The notes: a model not told the origin generated them from the letters alone. A stretch of 64,000 bases of DNA from an alpha proteobacterium HIMB5 (GCA_000299095.1 CP003809.1:1112001-1176000); one strand, 5' to 3'. Positions 1 to 6,950 are shown, numbered from the stretch's first letter. Made by a program: numbers and translations.

Positions 1-404
1 CTATTTTTAAATCTAAAATAAATTTTTGATATTGGCTTATATAAAATATCTGACTCAAATTTTGAAATATCGCCATAATGTTTGTATGCTCTCATAAGAT
101 ATATCAGGATATCAATATTTTTTGGTTGTGTTACAAATTTTTCATCTAATTCACATAATTCATCAGTTAAATTTTCAAAAATTTTTTTTTTATTCTCATT
201 ATCTAAATTACTAAAGTGAATTCCTTCAGGTACTGTTGGATTTGATTTTGAAATTTCTTTTAAAATTTCTAAATCTAATTTTAATTTTTTTGAGGAATTA
301 TAAATTATAGCAGTTTGATACTCTGTGTGTGCAGGACAAGTACATAAATTAAGGTATTTATCTATCGTTTTTGAATAATCTATAAATTTTTTTAGCCAAG
401 ACAT
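1..404 (-). CDS. Hypothetical protein, 3' end cut by the window edge
   Basis: Open reading frame of at least 134 codons on the minus strand, starting ATG at 404 and running off the window at base 1 without a stop. The visible protein begins MSWLKKFIDYSK and has three cysteines near residues 22 to 24 and 90 (CTCPAH; ELCELD). It is mostly charged and helical, with no signal peptide or membrane segment. I do not recognise a family. It lies 5 nt downstream of a 30-residue membrane peptide gene, so the two are probably co-transcribed. No good Shine-Dalgarno precedes the ATG. Confidence 0.6.
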   Translation of the reverse strand, partial: MSWLKKFIDYSKTIDKYLNLCTCPAHTEYQTAIIYNSSKKLKLDLEILKEISKSNPTVPEGIHFSNLDNENKKKIFENLTDELCELDEKFVTQPKNIDILIYLMRAYKHYGDISKFESDILYKPISKIYFRFKN

Positions 405-409
405 ATAAA

Positions 410-502
410 CTAAAATCCTAAAAAAAGCTTAGCTATATAAAATAGCCCAAAACAGATAACTACAAATAATAATAATCCTGAAAAGAAATTCCAAATAAAC
501 AT
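410..502 (-). CDS. Predicted 30-residue single-pass membrane peptide
   Basis: Short ORF from ATG at 502 to TAG at 410-412. The product (starts MFIWNFFSG, ends AKLFLGF) is a single hydrophobic helix spanning almost the whole peptide, with one lysine near the C-terminus. It sits 5 nt upstream of the truncated hypothetical gene on the same strand. Support is the membrane-helix composition, the tight spacing and the presence of similar one-helix peptides elsewhere in this window. Function unknown. It could be a chance ORF. Confidence 0.4.
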   Translation of the reverse strand: MFIWNFFSGLLLFVVICFGLFYIAKLFLGF

Positions 503-537
503 AATTTATAATAACATAAATATTATCTTTAGTAAAA

Positions 538-990
538 ATGAGCAAAAAAGATTTTAATAGAAACCCTAAAGGAACTAATCAATGGGTACTTCGCACTGAT
601 GAAGAGTTACAAAAAATTATAGATAGCAAGCCTCGCAATTGGACTAAAAAAGATTTTAGAGGAGAAACTAAGCTTAATAAGATTAAATACTTAACTAGAA
701 AAGAAACTGATAGACCGGGCCTTAAATTTTATCACTCAGGTAAAAGAATAAATATGAGTAACATTATAAAACATTCAACTAAAGAAAGCATAGATCAATA
801 TAAGAAGGGTGAAATTGATATAAATACTTTCAAAAATAGAGCTTCTACTAAAAAAATTAGAGATCAAATGAGCACTAAAGAGAAAGAAGAATATGATAAA
901 AAAATATATGCAAATTTAACTGAAGAACAATTAGAAGCTAAAAGAGAAAGACAAAAGAAGTGGTATTACGAACAAAAAGAGGAAAATTAA
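538..990 (+). CDS. Hypothetical basic protein, 150 aa
   Basis: The only plus-strand gene in the first 11 kb. The product starts MSKKDFNRNPKG and is very rich in lysine and arginine, with a C-terminal helix of alternating charge (residues about 105-150) that could be a coiled coil or bind nucleic acid. No family recognised, no signal peptide. It converges on the next minus-strand gene and the two share one TTAA for both stop codons (987-990). Its upstream region lies against the divergent micropeptide gene at 502, so the 35-nt gap must hold promoters for both. Confidence 0.6.
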   Translation: MSKKDFNRNPKGTNQWVLRTDEELQKIIDSKPRNWTKKDFRGETKLNKIKYLTRKETDRPGLKFYHSGKRINMSNIIKHSTKESIDQYKKGEIDINTFKNRASTKKIRDQMSTKEKEEYDKKIYANLTEEQLEAKRERQKKWYYEQKEEN

Positions 991-1352
991 AAATCTATTT
1001 TTGAGCCAAATAAATTATTCAATTCTTTTATTAAATATTTAAATTTTTTTGGAAAACTCATATACCCATTACAATTTTGGGATCTTCCATTTCTGTCTCT
1101 TAGTTTTAATTCCCATTGATATCCATCTAGAAGTTGCTCTTTATCTGGTTCTTTTACAGGATATTTTTTACTCCAGTTCCAAACTCCAATTTCATTAACC
1201 TTGTCCCAGAATGTTAAAATTTTATATTCCTCTAACTTTAAAATTTTTTGATTTTCATTCATAATAATTCTGCCCTCTAAATTATCTAAGAGTTCTACCG
1301 TTTCAGGCGGTTCCATGGAAAATCCACTATAGTAAATAATTTCTTTTTTCAC
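987..1352 (-). CDS. Hypothetical protein, 121 aa (GTG start)
   Basis: ORF starting GTG at 1352, with product MKKEIIYYSGFSMEPPETVE. An internal ATG at codon 13 is the alternative start. The middle carries tryptophan-rich stretches (FWDKVNEIGVWNW) and the end is basic (MSFPKKFKYLIKELN). No known domain, signal peptide or membrane helix recognised. The GTG overlaps the TAG of a possible 20-residue leader ORF, and the stop overlaps the convergent gene stop. A cytoplasmic protein of unknown role in an accessory gene block. Confidence 0.55.
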   Translation of the reverse strand: MKKEIIYYSGFSMEPPETVELLDNLEGRIIMNENQKILKLEEYKILTFWDKVNEIGVWNWSKKYPVKEPDKEQLLDGYQWELKLRDRNGRSQNCNGYMSFPKKFKYLIKELNNLFGSKIDF

Positions 1353-1427
1353 TAATCCGAAATTAGTTTGTAAGTTAAAACTGCCATCTCCAGAGCAATT
1401 AAAAATTCAATCATATTTATTTAATTC

Positions 1428-1823
1428 CTAACTAATATTTAAAGATGGTTTATTTAAGTAAAAGTAAACTTTTTTACAAAAGTGGGGGCTACTTAATAAA
1501 ACTACATTTTCATCAATAGCTTCTAAGCAATCTCCTATCACTTCATCGTAATCTTGATTTTGATAATAAATTATGAAAGCAAACCAATATCTCGTAATTA
1601 AACTATATTTATCAAGATTATCTAATTTCTTTGGAAGTTTAAAAAGGAATTCTTTAAAATTTTCTTTATTTTTAAAACACTTAATAAATAATTTTATTAT
1701 TTTAGGATCACAATTACCTATATTTCTATAGTGAGCTATACCCTCTATATCTTCTAATTCAAATTTAATTCTATCTTCTCTGTATTTATCTAGGTGATTA
1801 TTTAAATAATGTATTTTACCCAT
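1428..1823 (-). CDS. Hypothetical protein, 131 aa
   Basis: Product starts MGKIHYLNNHLDKYRED and appears all-helical, with a motif-like stretch CDPKIIKLFIKCFKNKENFKEF near residues 38-59 and a tyrosine/tryptophan-rich segment (RYWFAFIIYYQNQDYDE) near 79-95. That pattern recalls helical repeat proteins, but no family can be assigned. It lies 5 nt downstream of the 149-residue gene on the same strand and is presumably in the same operon. Confidence 0.55.
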   Translation of the reverse strand: MGKIHYLNNHLDKYREDRIKFELEDIEGIAHYRNIGNCDPKIIKLFIKCFKNKENFKEFLFKLPKKLDNLDKYSLITRYWFAFIIYYQNQDYDEVIGDCLEAIDENVVLLSSPHFCKKVYFYLNKPSLNIS

Positions 1824-1828
1824 TTACC

Positions 1829-2278
1829 TCATAAATAATTCTGTTCTTTGAATGTCTCAATTATTTCATTCAAATATACTTCTTTAGCCTTTTTAATCTT
1901 ATCTATTTTAAAGCTTTCAGTCGTGGTACTTAAATCAGTATAAAGGCCATTTAAATTTAATTGGAAATGAAGTCTTTCATCATTCACATAAAATGTAAAA
2001 TTATCCTTCAAGTTTTCTTTTTTAGAAATATCAAATTCAAAAATCTTCCAAAAGTACCTTTTATTTTTTGGATCTAATTTCCTTAGACTTGATGCAATTT
2101 TATCTAAATCTGCATGAAACGATTTATTATTTAGTGCTTCTTTTTTCCAAATATTAATGAACTTTTTGTGGATTTCGCTCTCTCGTTTTTGAACTTTGTC
2201 TCTAAGTCTTTTTTTATTGTCCTGTATTTCTATTAATTTAATCTCTAAGTCTTTTAATCTATTTTCTAGGCTTCTCAT
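1829..2278 (-). CDS. Hypothetical protein with N-terminal coiled coil, 149 aa
   Basis: Residues about 1-45 are strongly heptad-like and charged (MRSLENRLKDLEIKLIEIQ), predicting a coiled coil. They are followed by a mixed domain with an aromatic segment (RYFWKIFEFDIS) and a C-terminal amphipathic helix. No family recognised. Its start lies inside the 3' end of the 44-residue ORF upstream (20-nt overlap), which suggests translational coupling. Confidence 0.55.
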   Translation of the reverse strand: MRSLENRLKDLEIKLIEIQDNKKRLRDKVQKRESEIHKKFINIWKKEALNNKSFHADLDKIASSLRKLDPKNKRYFWKIFEFDISKKENLKDNFTFYVNDERLHFQLNLNGLYTDLSTTTESFKIDKIKKAKEVYLNEIIETFKEQNYL

Positions 2279-2393
2279 CTTTTATTTTTTTCAAAAAGAT
2301 AGATAAATATTTTGGCTTAACAATTATTTTTTTAGACTTATACCCATTTAGGCAAATTAAAATTTCATTAAATGTATTTTTATATATTGACAT
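2259..2393 (-). CDS. Small hypothetical protein, 44 aa
   Basis: ORF from ATG at 2393 to TAG at 2259-2261, beginning MSIYKNTFNEILICLNGYK and ending in a lysine-rich tail. It fills most of an otherwise empty 190-nt stretch and overlaps the start of the coiled-coil gene by 20 nt, matching the chained style of this block. The ribosome site is weak. Function unknown. A chance ORF cannot be excluded. Confidence 0.35.
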   Translation of the reverse strand: MSIYKNTFNEILICLNGYKSKKIIVKPKYLSIFLKKIKDEKPRK

Positions 2394-2437
2394 TATTTTG
2401 AGGATACAAAATCATTATAAAAAAGTCTATTTTAACC

Positions 2438-2459
2438 CAGGAGACATTTCTGCCTCCTG
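2438..2459 (-). terminator. Possible hairpin between two small gene groups
   Basis: Perfect inverted repeat CAGGAG / CTCCTG (2438-2443 and 2454-2459) around a 10-nt loop. It lies just downstream of the 53-residue gene on the minus strand and before the next small ORF. The run of T after it on that strand is poor and displaced, so it may be a weak terminator or an mRNA-end hairpin. Confidence 0.3.
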
Positions 2460-2468
2460 AATTTAAGC

Positions 2469-2630
2469 TTATTTCTTTAGTTTATTTTTCTTAACTAATT
2501 TAGGATCTTTGTTATCTTTTTTTTCTATTTTCTTACTATTTTTTTTAGGTAAAAAAATATCATAAGTTCCTAAAAGGCCCATTGGATCGTTATCTTCAGT
2601 AGCAAGTATTGTTTTAATTATCTTTCCCAT
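2469..2630 (-). CDS. Small lysine-rich hypothetical protein, 53 aa
   Basis: ORF from ATG at 2630 to TAA at 2469-2471. It is preceded by a textbook Shine-Dalgarno (AAGGAGATTCTGATG), which is rare in this block, and it overlaps the end of the upstream gene by 17 nt in another frame. The product starts MGKIIKTILATEDNDPMG and ends in a run of lysines from about residue 29. Function unknown. The strong ribosome site and coupling support expression. Confidence 0.5.
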   Translation of the reverse strand: MGKIIKTILATEDNDPMGLLGTYDIFLPKKNSKKIEKKDNKDPKLVKKNKLKK

Positions 2631-2850
2631 CAGAATCTCCTTTCATTTTCCAACCATTTTTTTTCAAAGCTTTGATAAGGTTTTGAAAAAGCTGGTCTCT
2701 TGAAGAAGTTTTGTCTCCAATCTTTTCAAAAAAGATAGGTTTTAATCCTTTTTCTTCTTTTGATTTAAGGTAGTCTTTAGCAGGACTAACCGTAAACCCC
2801 TCTTTATATATAGAGCTATTTTTATTTGCTTTAGTGATTTTATATTTCAT
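2614..2850 (-). CDS. Small hypothetical protein, 78 aa, strong ribosome site
   Basis: I place the start at ATG 2850 because AAAGGAGATTACATG gives a strong Shine-Dalgarno. A longer reading from 2889 would put that site inside the gene. The product begins MKYKITKANKNSSIYKEGF and is basic and soluble, with a C-terminal helix (QNLIKALKKNGWKMKG) and an acidic end. No family recognised. It shares the GGAGATT ribosome-site context with the 53-residue gene that overlaps its 3' end, so the pair probably forms a two-gene unit. The 5' leader (2851-2949) contains a 5-bp inverted repeat GTCCG/CGGAC (2879-2883, 2910-2914). Confidence 0.6.
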   Translation of the reverse strand: MKYKITKANKNSSIYKEGFTVSPAKDYLKSKEEKGLKPIFFEKIGDKTSSRDQLFQNLIKALKKNGWKMKGDSDGKDN

Positions 2851-2949
2851 GTAATCTCCTTTAGCGTTAATGTTTAATGTCCGAAGCAAGTAGAGTAATT
2901 TCTAAATCACGGACGATTTTATTCTAATAAATTTCGAGAACAATTTCAA

Positions 2950-3276
2950 TTACAACTTTTTTGTAAAATTAAGCTCTGCTCCCTCTAAGTGATGACACCT
3001 AGAACCAAAATTTAGAGCTTTAATTTTATTATCTTTATAAAGGATGATTTGAGGAGATTTTTTATTATAAATATAATTAAAATTTTCTCCTCTTCCAACT
3101 ATGTCACCTTTTTTGTTAACTTTATGAATTCTCCAACCTTCCAATACGTATTTATAAAGATCATTTTCATCTGAACAATCTACATAACCATCCCTAAAAA
3201 CAGTTCCGCCTAAAAAAATAAAATAAGAAAAAAAGCAAATTGCTGAGCTAATAAAAAAAATTTTAAAATATTTCAC
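2950..3276 (-). CDS. Hypothetical exported or membrane-anchored protein, 108 aa
   Basis: The N-terminal 26 residues (MKYFKIFFISSAICFFSYFIFLGG) form a basic start followed by a long hydrophobic helix without a clear cleavage site, so it is an uncleaved anchor or a signal sequence. The remaining 80 residues are a small extracytoplasmic domain with two cysteines (about C34 and C94) that could form a disulfide. No family recognised. Single gene with spacers on both sides. Confidence 0.55.
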   Translation of the reverse strand: MKYFKIFFISSAICFFSYFIFLGGTVFRDGYVDCSDENDLYKYVLEGWRIHKVNKKGDIVGRGENFNYIYNKKSPQIILYKDNKIKALNFGSRCHHLEGAELNFTKKL

Positions 3277-3314
3277 TAATTGGATGATGATAAAAAAAAT
3301 TGTTAAAAATATGA

Positions 3315-3461
3315 TTATTTCTTAACTTTTATCTCAATATCTTTTTCTTTCTTAACAACTTTTCCATCAACAGTTGCTAAGGAAAGATGAGGTTTTTTAA
3401 CTCTCTTCATATGAAGAGTGGCATTTTGAATATCTACTGAAACGTTTACTCAATAAGTCAT
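3315..3461 (-). pseudogene. Small ORF interrupted by an in-frame TGA
   Basis: Reading from ATG at 3461 gives M-T-Y, then TGA (3450-3452), then a coherent 45-residue continuation (VNVSVDIQNATLHMKRVKK and on) to TAA at 3315-3317. The continuation looks like a single beta-rich protein with a basic tail. The TGA would be tryptophan after a one-base change. Translation could instead restart at the ATG at 3410 and make 31 residues. The family is unknown. Either a recent pseudogene or a short gene with an overestimated 5' end. Confidence 0.35.
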
Positions 3462-3474
3462 AAATCTACTATTT

Positions 3475-3540
3475 AAAGTTGGGGGCAAGATGTTCCACGT
3501 TTTCCGCGTGGGTAAATTACTGTCTACCTAAGATAATGAT
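3475..3540. other. GC-rich patch with hairpin in a gene-free gap
   Basis: The gap 3462-3558 holds a GC-rich island that stands out from its AT-rich surroundings. It includes GGGGGC at 3481-3486 and an inverted repeat CCACG/CGTGG (3495-3499 and 3507-3511, 7-nt loop). In such AT-rich genomes GC-rich intergenic patches often mark structured RNA. No known RNA family is recognised and the strand is undecided. It could also be a 5' leader of the interrupted ORF downstream on the minus strand. Confidence 0.3.
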
Positions 3541-3558
3541 TAAAACAGTTAAAGGTTA

Positions 3559-3711
3559 TTAGTTTTGATTTTTAGATACCTTTTGTCTAATTTGATTTTC
3601 AATTTCTAACGGAAGATTCCAAACAATTTTTTCATCAAATTTTTTTTTGTTATCTTGAAAAGTTTTTTTTATTTTATCAATCATACCTGGTAATATATCA
3701 GAGCATACCAT
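3559..3711 (-). CDS. Small hypothetical ORF downstream of the MORN gene
   Basis: Possible starts are ATG 3711 (overlapping the MORN stop) or ATG 3684 (giving 41 residues, MIDKIKKTFQDNKKKFDEK). A longer reading back to 3795 lies wholly inside the MORN gene and looks artificial. The C-terminal part is helical and charged. Because the frame continues directly past the MORN gene stop, it may be the original C-terminus of that protein, lost by a frameshift near 3700. Otherwise it is a separate coupled gene. Confidence 0.35.
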   Translation of the reverse strand: MVCSDILPGMIDKIKKTFQDNKKKFDEKIVWNLPLEIENQIRQKVSKNQN

Positions 3712-4063
3712 CAAATTGACCATTGATATTTTTTTTTGATATAGAACCCGATCCATCTTGATTAGATTTCTCAATACTAACCAATACACAATCAATATAT
3801 TGCTGATCTAATATATCATTATTTGACGGAACATATGTAAGTGCATGTCCATGAATATTACCATTTTTGAATTCTGCAATTGTTTTCATTCCATCTGCAT
3901 AAAATAATCTTCCTGAACCATGTTTTAGACCATTCTTAAATTCACCCTCGTATTTTGGTTCTGACATAATCCATCCATGACCTTCTGCTTTACCATTGAT
4001 TATATTTCCTACAAGTACAGATCCATCACTCATTTGTACGATTGTGTATTGGAATTTATTCAT
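3698..4063 (-). CDS. MORN-repeat protein, 121 aa
   Basis: Contains MORN-type repeats, each with the YEGEFKNG...HGxGxxxxxDG pattern: residues about 19-33 (GNIINGKAEGHGWIM), 38-58 (YEGEFKNGLKHGSGRLFYADG) and 61-80 (TIAEFKNGNIHGHALTYV). MORN repeats are beta hairpins that often bind lipids or partner proteins. No signal peptide is visible. It lies in the same-strand chain between the 167-residue gene and the small ORF that overlaps its 3' end. Its last residues may be frameshifted (see the next ORF). Biological role unknown. Confidence 0.75.
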   Translation of the reverse strand: MNKFQYTIVQMSDGSVLVGNIINGKAEGHGWIMSEPKYEGEFKNGLKHGSGRLFYADGMKTIAEFKNGNIHGHALTYVPSNNDILDQQYIDCVLVSIEKSNQDGSGSISKKNINGQFDGML

Positions 4064-4072
4064 CTAATTAAA

Positions 4073-4576
4073 TCATCTCCCAGATTTTGCAAATTCATCT
4101 TCTTTTTTTAGTATGTAGACATCTAAAAAATCATATGCCTTTTGTTTATTTTTAAAACTCTTAATAATATTATAGCTATCATTGATAGTAGTATATTTGC
4201 CGTGATAACTTGCTAAATAATATTTGTTATCCATTTTAGAACTAATTAACTGAACATAGTAATACTCTTTTAATGATGGATCTATATCACCAGCTTCAGT
4301 TATTTTACATAATTCTAAAACTTTGAAGTTTTTACTTATAAATGTGAAAAATTTTCCATCCATAAATTTAGGCGCTAGTGACCACATTATACTTTCCTTT
4401 TGATTATCTAATATATTCCATAATTGATCAGATTTTATTTCTTTAGTTGCACATGAATCGATAAAATCATGATATATTTTGAAATTTTCCTCAATACCAC
4501 TGGGCTTTCCAATAAATTTCAAAAATTTTTTCAAGTTAAAATTTTTCTTTAAATACGAAATATTTATTTTATTCAT
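4073..4576 (-). CDS. Hypothetical protein, 167 aa, N-terminus shared with neighbour
   Basis: Starts MNKINISYLKKNFNLKKF. This matches the N-terminus of the upstream neighbour (VKYLKENFNYKNF), so the two proteins share a short N-terminal module and then diverge. The rest is a mixed alpha/beta domain with an aromatic segment (EYYYVQLISSKMDNKYYL) near residues 104-121. The start ATG overlaps the TGA of a 3'-gene-end repeat (4573-4609), exactly as in two other places in this block. Family and function unknown. Confidence 0.6.
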   Translation of the reverse strand: MNKINISYLKKNFNLKKFLKFIGKPSGIEENFKIYHDFIDSCATKEIKSDQLWNILDNQKESIMWSLAPKFMDGKFFTFISKNFKVLELCKITEAGDIDPSLKEYYYVQLISSKMDNKYYLASYHGKYTTINDSYNIIKSFKNKQKAYDFLDVYILKKEDEFAKSGR

Positions 4577-4609
4577 TTAACTAAATACTCTCTAAATAGA
4601 TTTTTAAAA
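4573..4609 (-). repeat. Gene-end repeat, copy A
   Basis: About 37 nt with roughly 34 matches to the 3' end of the zinc-ribbon gene at 6271-6307, and similar to 5391-5427. It encodes a KNLFREYLVK-stop tail that is not attached to a complete gene here. In copies A and C the repeat's TGA overlaps the next gene's ATG. Confidence 0.6.
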
Positions 4610-4613
4610 AATA

Positions 4614-5354
4614 TTATTTTATTAATCCCTTTTTTTTCATTTTTATACGTTCATCCTCACCTTGAGCGTCCCAAGCATCCTCATCAAAATTATCATATGA
4701 TAGTAAATGCCAGTAATTTAAATTTTCATTATTGATATCTTCAAAAAGGAAATCATCTCTACCCTTTATTAATAAACTGCCACCTCTTCTATGTTCTTCA
4801 AGTATTTTGTCAAAAAATTCTTTTTTCGATAATTTTGTATCGAAATAATTACTTACTCTATGAATGCAAGACGCTACATCGGTAATTGCCTTAGTATAAC
4901 TATCATCGTAAGATGGTAAAAATGAAAAATAGTAATATCTTTTATTAAACTTTGAAAAAATTAAACTTTCATAACTACTCATAGGAAACTGATAAATTAA
5001 TTTAAAGTTTGAATTTATTTCCTCAAATAACGTACCTTTGCATAGTTTATTGAACATCCATTTACGTAATTTTAAATTTTTTTTATCAAAATAATCTAAG
5101 TCGATTTTATTTTGATTATTTTCCCACTCAATATCTTCTTTAGTTTCATTTCCAACTTCTTGAATTATGTTAAATTTAAAAAGCCTGTTAAAAAGTGAGT
5201 GATAAACAATGTACCTAGTAATTTCTGGAGCCAAACGCCACAACTCTTCATCTTTTAGCCTTAAATCAACTAAAAGATCCAATTCTTTACAAAAATTTTT
5301 ATAGTTAAAATTTTCTTTAAGATACTTTACTGATAATTCATATTCATTGACCAT
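4614..5354 (-). CDS. Hypothetical protein, 246 aa
   Basis: Begins MVNEYELSVKYLKENFNYKNF, sharing the YLKxNFNxKxF motif with the 167-residue downstream neighbour. The rest is long, helical and rich in aromatic and charged residues (RYYYFSFLPSYDDSY near 144-158). It ends in an acidic then basic tail (DAWDAQGEDERIKMKKK). No signal peptide, membrane helix or known domain seen. Upstream is a frameshifted fragment of the zinc-ribbon gene tail, followed by a 36-nt AT-rich spacer. Confidence 0.6.
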   Translation of the reverse strand: MVNEYELSVKYLKENFNYKNFCKELDLLVDLRLKDEELWRLAPEITRYIVYHSLFNRLFKFNIIQEVGNETKEDIEWENNQNKIDLDYFDKKNLKLRKWMFNKLCKGTLFEEINSNFKLIYQFPMSSYESLIFSKFNKRYYYFSFLPSYDDSYTKAITDVASCIHRVSNYFDTKLSKKEFFDKILEEHRRGGSLLIKGRDDFLFEDINNENLNYWHLLSYDNFDEDAWDAQGEDERIKMKKKGLIK

Positions 5355-5390
5355 AAAATTAAGTGCTTATAGTACACATGGTTAAATATA

Positions 5391-5521
5391 TCATTTAACT
5401 AAAAACTCTCTAAATAAATTTTTAAACTTATCATTCCATTTTTTCTTAGCTTAAGGGCAGCTTCGTATGCTTGTTTAAATTTTTCTTCTATTAGTTTTGA
5501 CTTATCTTTTTTATCAATTAT
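5391..5521 (-). pseudogene. Frameshifted fragment related to the zinc-ribbon gene tail (repeat copy B)
   Basis: The first 60 nt (5391-5450) match 6271-6330 at about 56 of 60 positions. Read on the minus strand, the upstream part gives KSKLIEEKFKQAYEAALK. One missing base then shifts the frame before the conserved tail KWNDKFKNLFREFLVK-stop. No start codon lies upstream, because the 98-residue membrane gene ends at 5522. This is a decayed partial duplicate of the neighbouring gene or of a relative. Confidence 0.6.
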
Positions 5522-5818
5522 TTAGCTAACTAACGAATTAGCTATATAGGAAACAAAAGTTATTATCATTATCCAAAACCAAAATTTGTTAAAGCTTTGG
5601 TTATTAAATTTAAATTTATTAAAAACAAAAGATAAAAATAAAGCAATGATAGTTGGTGGAGCCACATAACCAATTGCAAAAGCAAATGCCTGTCCTCCAC
5701 TTAAACCTAAGCCTATGATATGTGAAAATTCAAAAATAAAAATTAAAATTGAAATTAAGATTGCACCAAATAATGCAATTTGGTTAAAATTAATTAAATT
5801 TTTATTATTTTTTGTCAT
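5522..5818 (-). CDS. Small membrane protein, three predicted helices, 98 aa
   Basis: Hydrophobic segments lie at about residues 14-34 (IALFGAILISILIFIFEF), 40-65 (GGQAFAFAIGYVAPPTIIALFLSFVF) and 76-97 (KFWFWIMIITFVSYIANSLV), with a basic loop between helices two and three. Starts MTKNNKNLINF. Family unknown. It follows the secreted 147-residue protein gene by 12 nt on the same strand and probably shares its transcript. An inner-membrane location is inferred. Confidence 0.6.
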   Translation of the reverse strand: MTKNNKNLINFNQIALFGAILISILIFIFEFSHIIGLGLSGGQAFAFAIGYVAPPTIIALFLSFVFNKFKFNNQSFNKFWFWIMIITFVSYIANSLVS

Positions 5819-5830
5819 AGAAATAACTGC

Positions 5831-6274
5831 TTATTTTTCTTTACATTTACTTTCACCTAACCTCTTATATTTATCTTTAATTTTATAGTTTGTATAGAAA
5901 ATTTCTGTCTTGGTTTTTTCTAAAGCCACACCTGTATTATCTGCTTTAGATTGTTTTATAATATTATCTAATTCTTTATCTGTTAAATCAATTTGAATGA
6001 CAACTAGCCTATTTTCATCAATAATATAGAAATATCTTATTTGAACCTTTTGTTTTAGGTAAACTGTTCCCCATTCATAAGTTTTTTGGCCAGTATTGTG
6101 TTTTGAGGCTCTCCCTATAATTTCATTACCAAAAAATTTAACTTTAATTGGATTACTTTTTGTTATTTCAAAATTTTTAATTTTTGGATCATTACATTCA
6201 TAGAATATCTTAGAAGAGGCCTCAAGTGAAATTGGGACTAATAAAAACAAGATTATAACTACTATTCTTTTCAT
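5831..6274 (-). CDS. Hypothetical secreted protein, 147 aa
   Basis: A classic signal peptide, MKRIVVIILFLLVPISLEASS, suggests cleavage near residue 19-20. The mature part (about 127 residues) looks beta-rich (IRYFYIIDENRLVVIQIDL) and has two cysteines, about C27 and C144, placed to form a disulfide. The start ATG overlaps the TGA of the zinc-ribbon gene. No family recognised. A periplasmic location is inferred. Confidence 0.6.
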   Translation of the reverse strand: MKRIVVIILFLLVPISLEASSKIFYECNDPKIKNFEITKSNPIKVKFFGNEIIGRASKHNTGQKTYEWGTVYLKQKVQIRYFYIIDENRLVVIQIDLTDKELDNIIKQSKADNTGVALEKTKTEIFYTNYKIKDKYKRLGESKCKEK

Positions 6275-6561
6275 TTAACTAAAAACTCTCTGAATAGGTT
6301 TTTAAACTTATCATTCCATTTTTTTTTAGCTTTATCATACGTTTTTGTTTTACCATATCGATAACCTAAAGATCCAGGTATAGAACGTATACATTCTGGA
6401 CAATTTACAAATTCAAATTCTCCTGACCAAGGATCTGATGGCTCTAAGTCTTTTGCAAAAAATTCATATCCTTTTATTTTATCATTCTTACAACCACATT
6501 CGGGGCAAATAAATAATTGAAAATGAATTATGTCATTTTCATCTTTAAAATAATCTGTCAT
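6271..6561 (-). CDS. Small zinc-ribbon-like protein, 96 aa
   Basis: Cysteines C19, C22 and C24 (CPECGC) and C54, C57 (CPEC) give a two-knuckle pattern typical of a zinc ribbon. A basic C-terminus follows (KAKKKWNDKFKNLFREFLVK), whose DNA is the source of the repeated gene end found at 4573 and 5391. The gene is coupled by ATGA overlaps on both sides. Zinc binding is inferred from cysteine spacing; the function is unknown. Confidence 0.6.
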   Translation of the reverse strand: MTDYFKDENDIIHFQLFICPECGCKNDKIKGYEFFAKDLEPSDPWSGEFEFVNCPECIRSIPGSLGYRYGKTKTYDKAKKKWNDKFKNLFREFLVK

Positions 6562-6830
6562 TTTTTTTCAAAAATATTTAAAATACTAATAAGTAAAGCA
6601 AAAATGAGATAGCATAATGGTATTGATATAAATAAGGATAAAATAATAATTAAATTTTCATACAAATAATCCCCAAGCAATAAATATAAAATATAAGATG
6701 TCCCTAAAATAGTAGTTATTAAAACTGTCAAAATAAATAATAAATATAGAATTGCTATAGACATATGTCCTGCAAATTTAATATTTTTTTTGGTAATCTT
6801 TTTAATCAATCTTTCTAAAAAATTTTTCAT
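6558..6830 (-). CDS. Small membrane protein, two helices, 90 aa
   Basis: A basic amphipathic N-terminus (MKNFLERLIKKITKKNIKF) precedes two hydrophobic helices at about 24-48 (SIAILYLLFILTVLITTIL) and 58-86. The start overlaps the stop of the upstream 40-residue gene (ATGA at 6827-6830), and its stop overlaps the zinc-ribbon gene start in the same way. Family not recognised. Probably an inner-membrane protein made with its neighbours. Confidence 0.6.
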   Translation of the reverse strand: MKNFLERLIKKITKKNIKFAGHMSIAILYLLFILTVLITTILGTSYILYLLLGDYLYENLIIILSLFISIPLCYLIFALLISILNIFEKK

Positions 6831-6949
6831 TCAGACTTTGAAATTTCTGGTGACGTTGCTCTTAAAGTTTTTCCTGTATTAGGTGCTATCTTTGTTACTA
6901 CTTTCGCAAGTATAATTAAACAGACAAAAGCTATCGCAACATATTTCAT
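6827..6949 (-). CDS. 40-residue single-pass membrane peptide
   Basis: ORF from ATG 6949 to TGA 6827-6829. It begins MKYVAIAFVCLIILAKVVTK, an N-terminal hydrophobic helix, followed by a polar tail ending in SPEISKSE. A GAGGAA ribosome site lies 5 nt before the ATG, one base separates it from the upstream stop, and the stop overlaps the next ATG. These features together make it a real gene despite its size. Function unknown. Confidence 0.6.
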   Translation of the reverse strand: MKYVAIAFVCLIILAKVVTKIAPNTGKTLRATSPEISKSE

Positions 6950-6950
6950 G

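Noticed and set aside
1352-1414. 20-residue ORF whose TAG overlaps the GTG start of the 121-aa gene
   Set aside because: The peptide (MIEFLIALEMAVLTYKLISD) could be a leader, but there is no ribosome site or other evidence.
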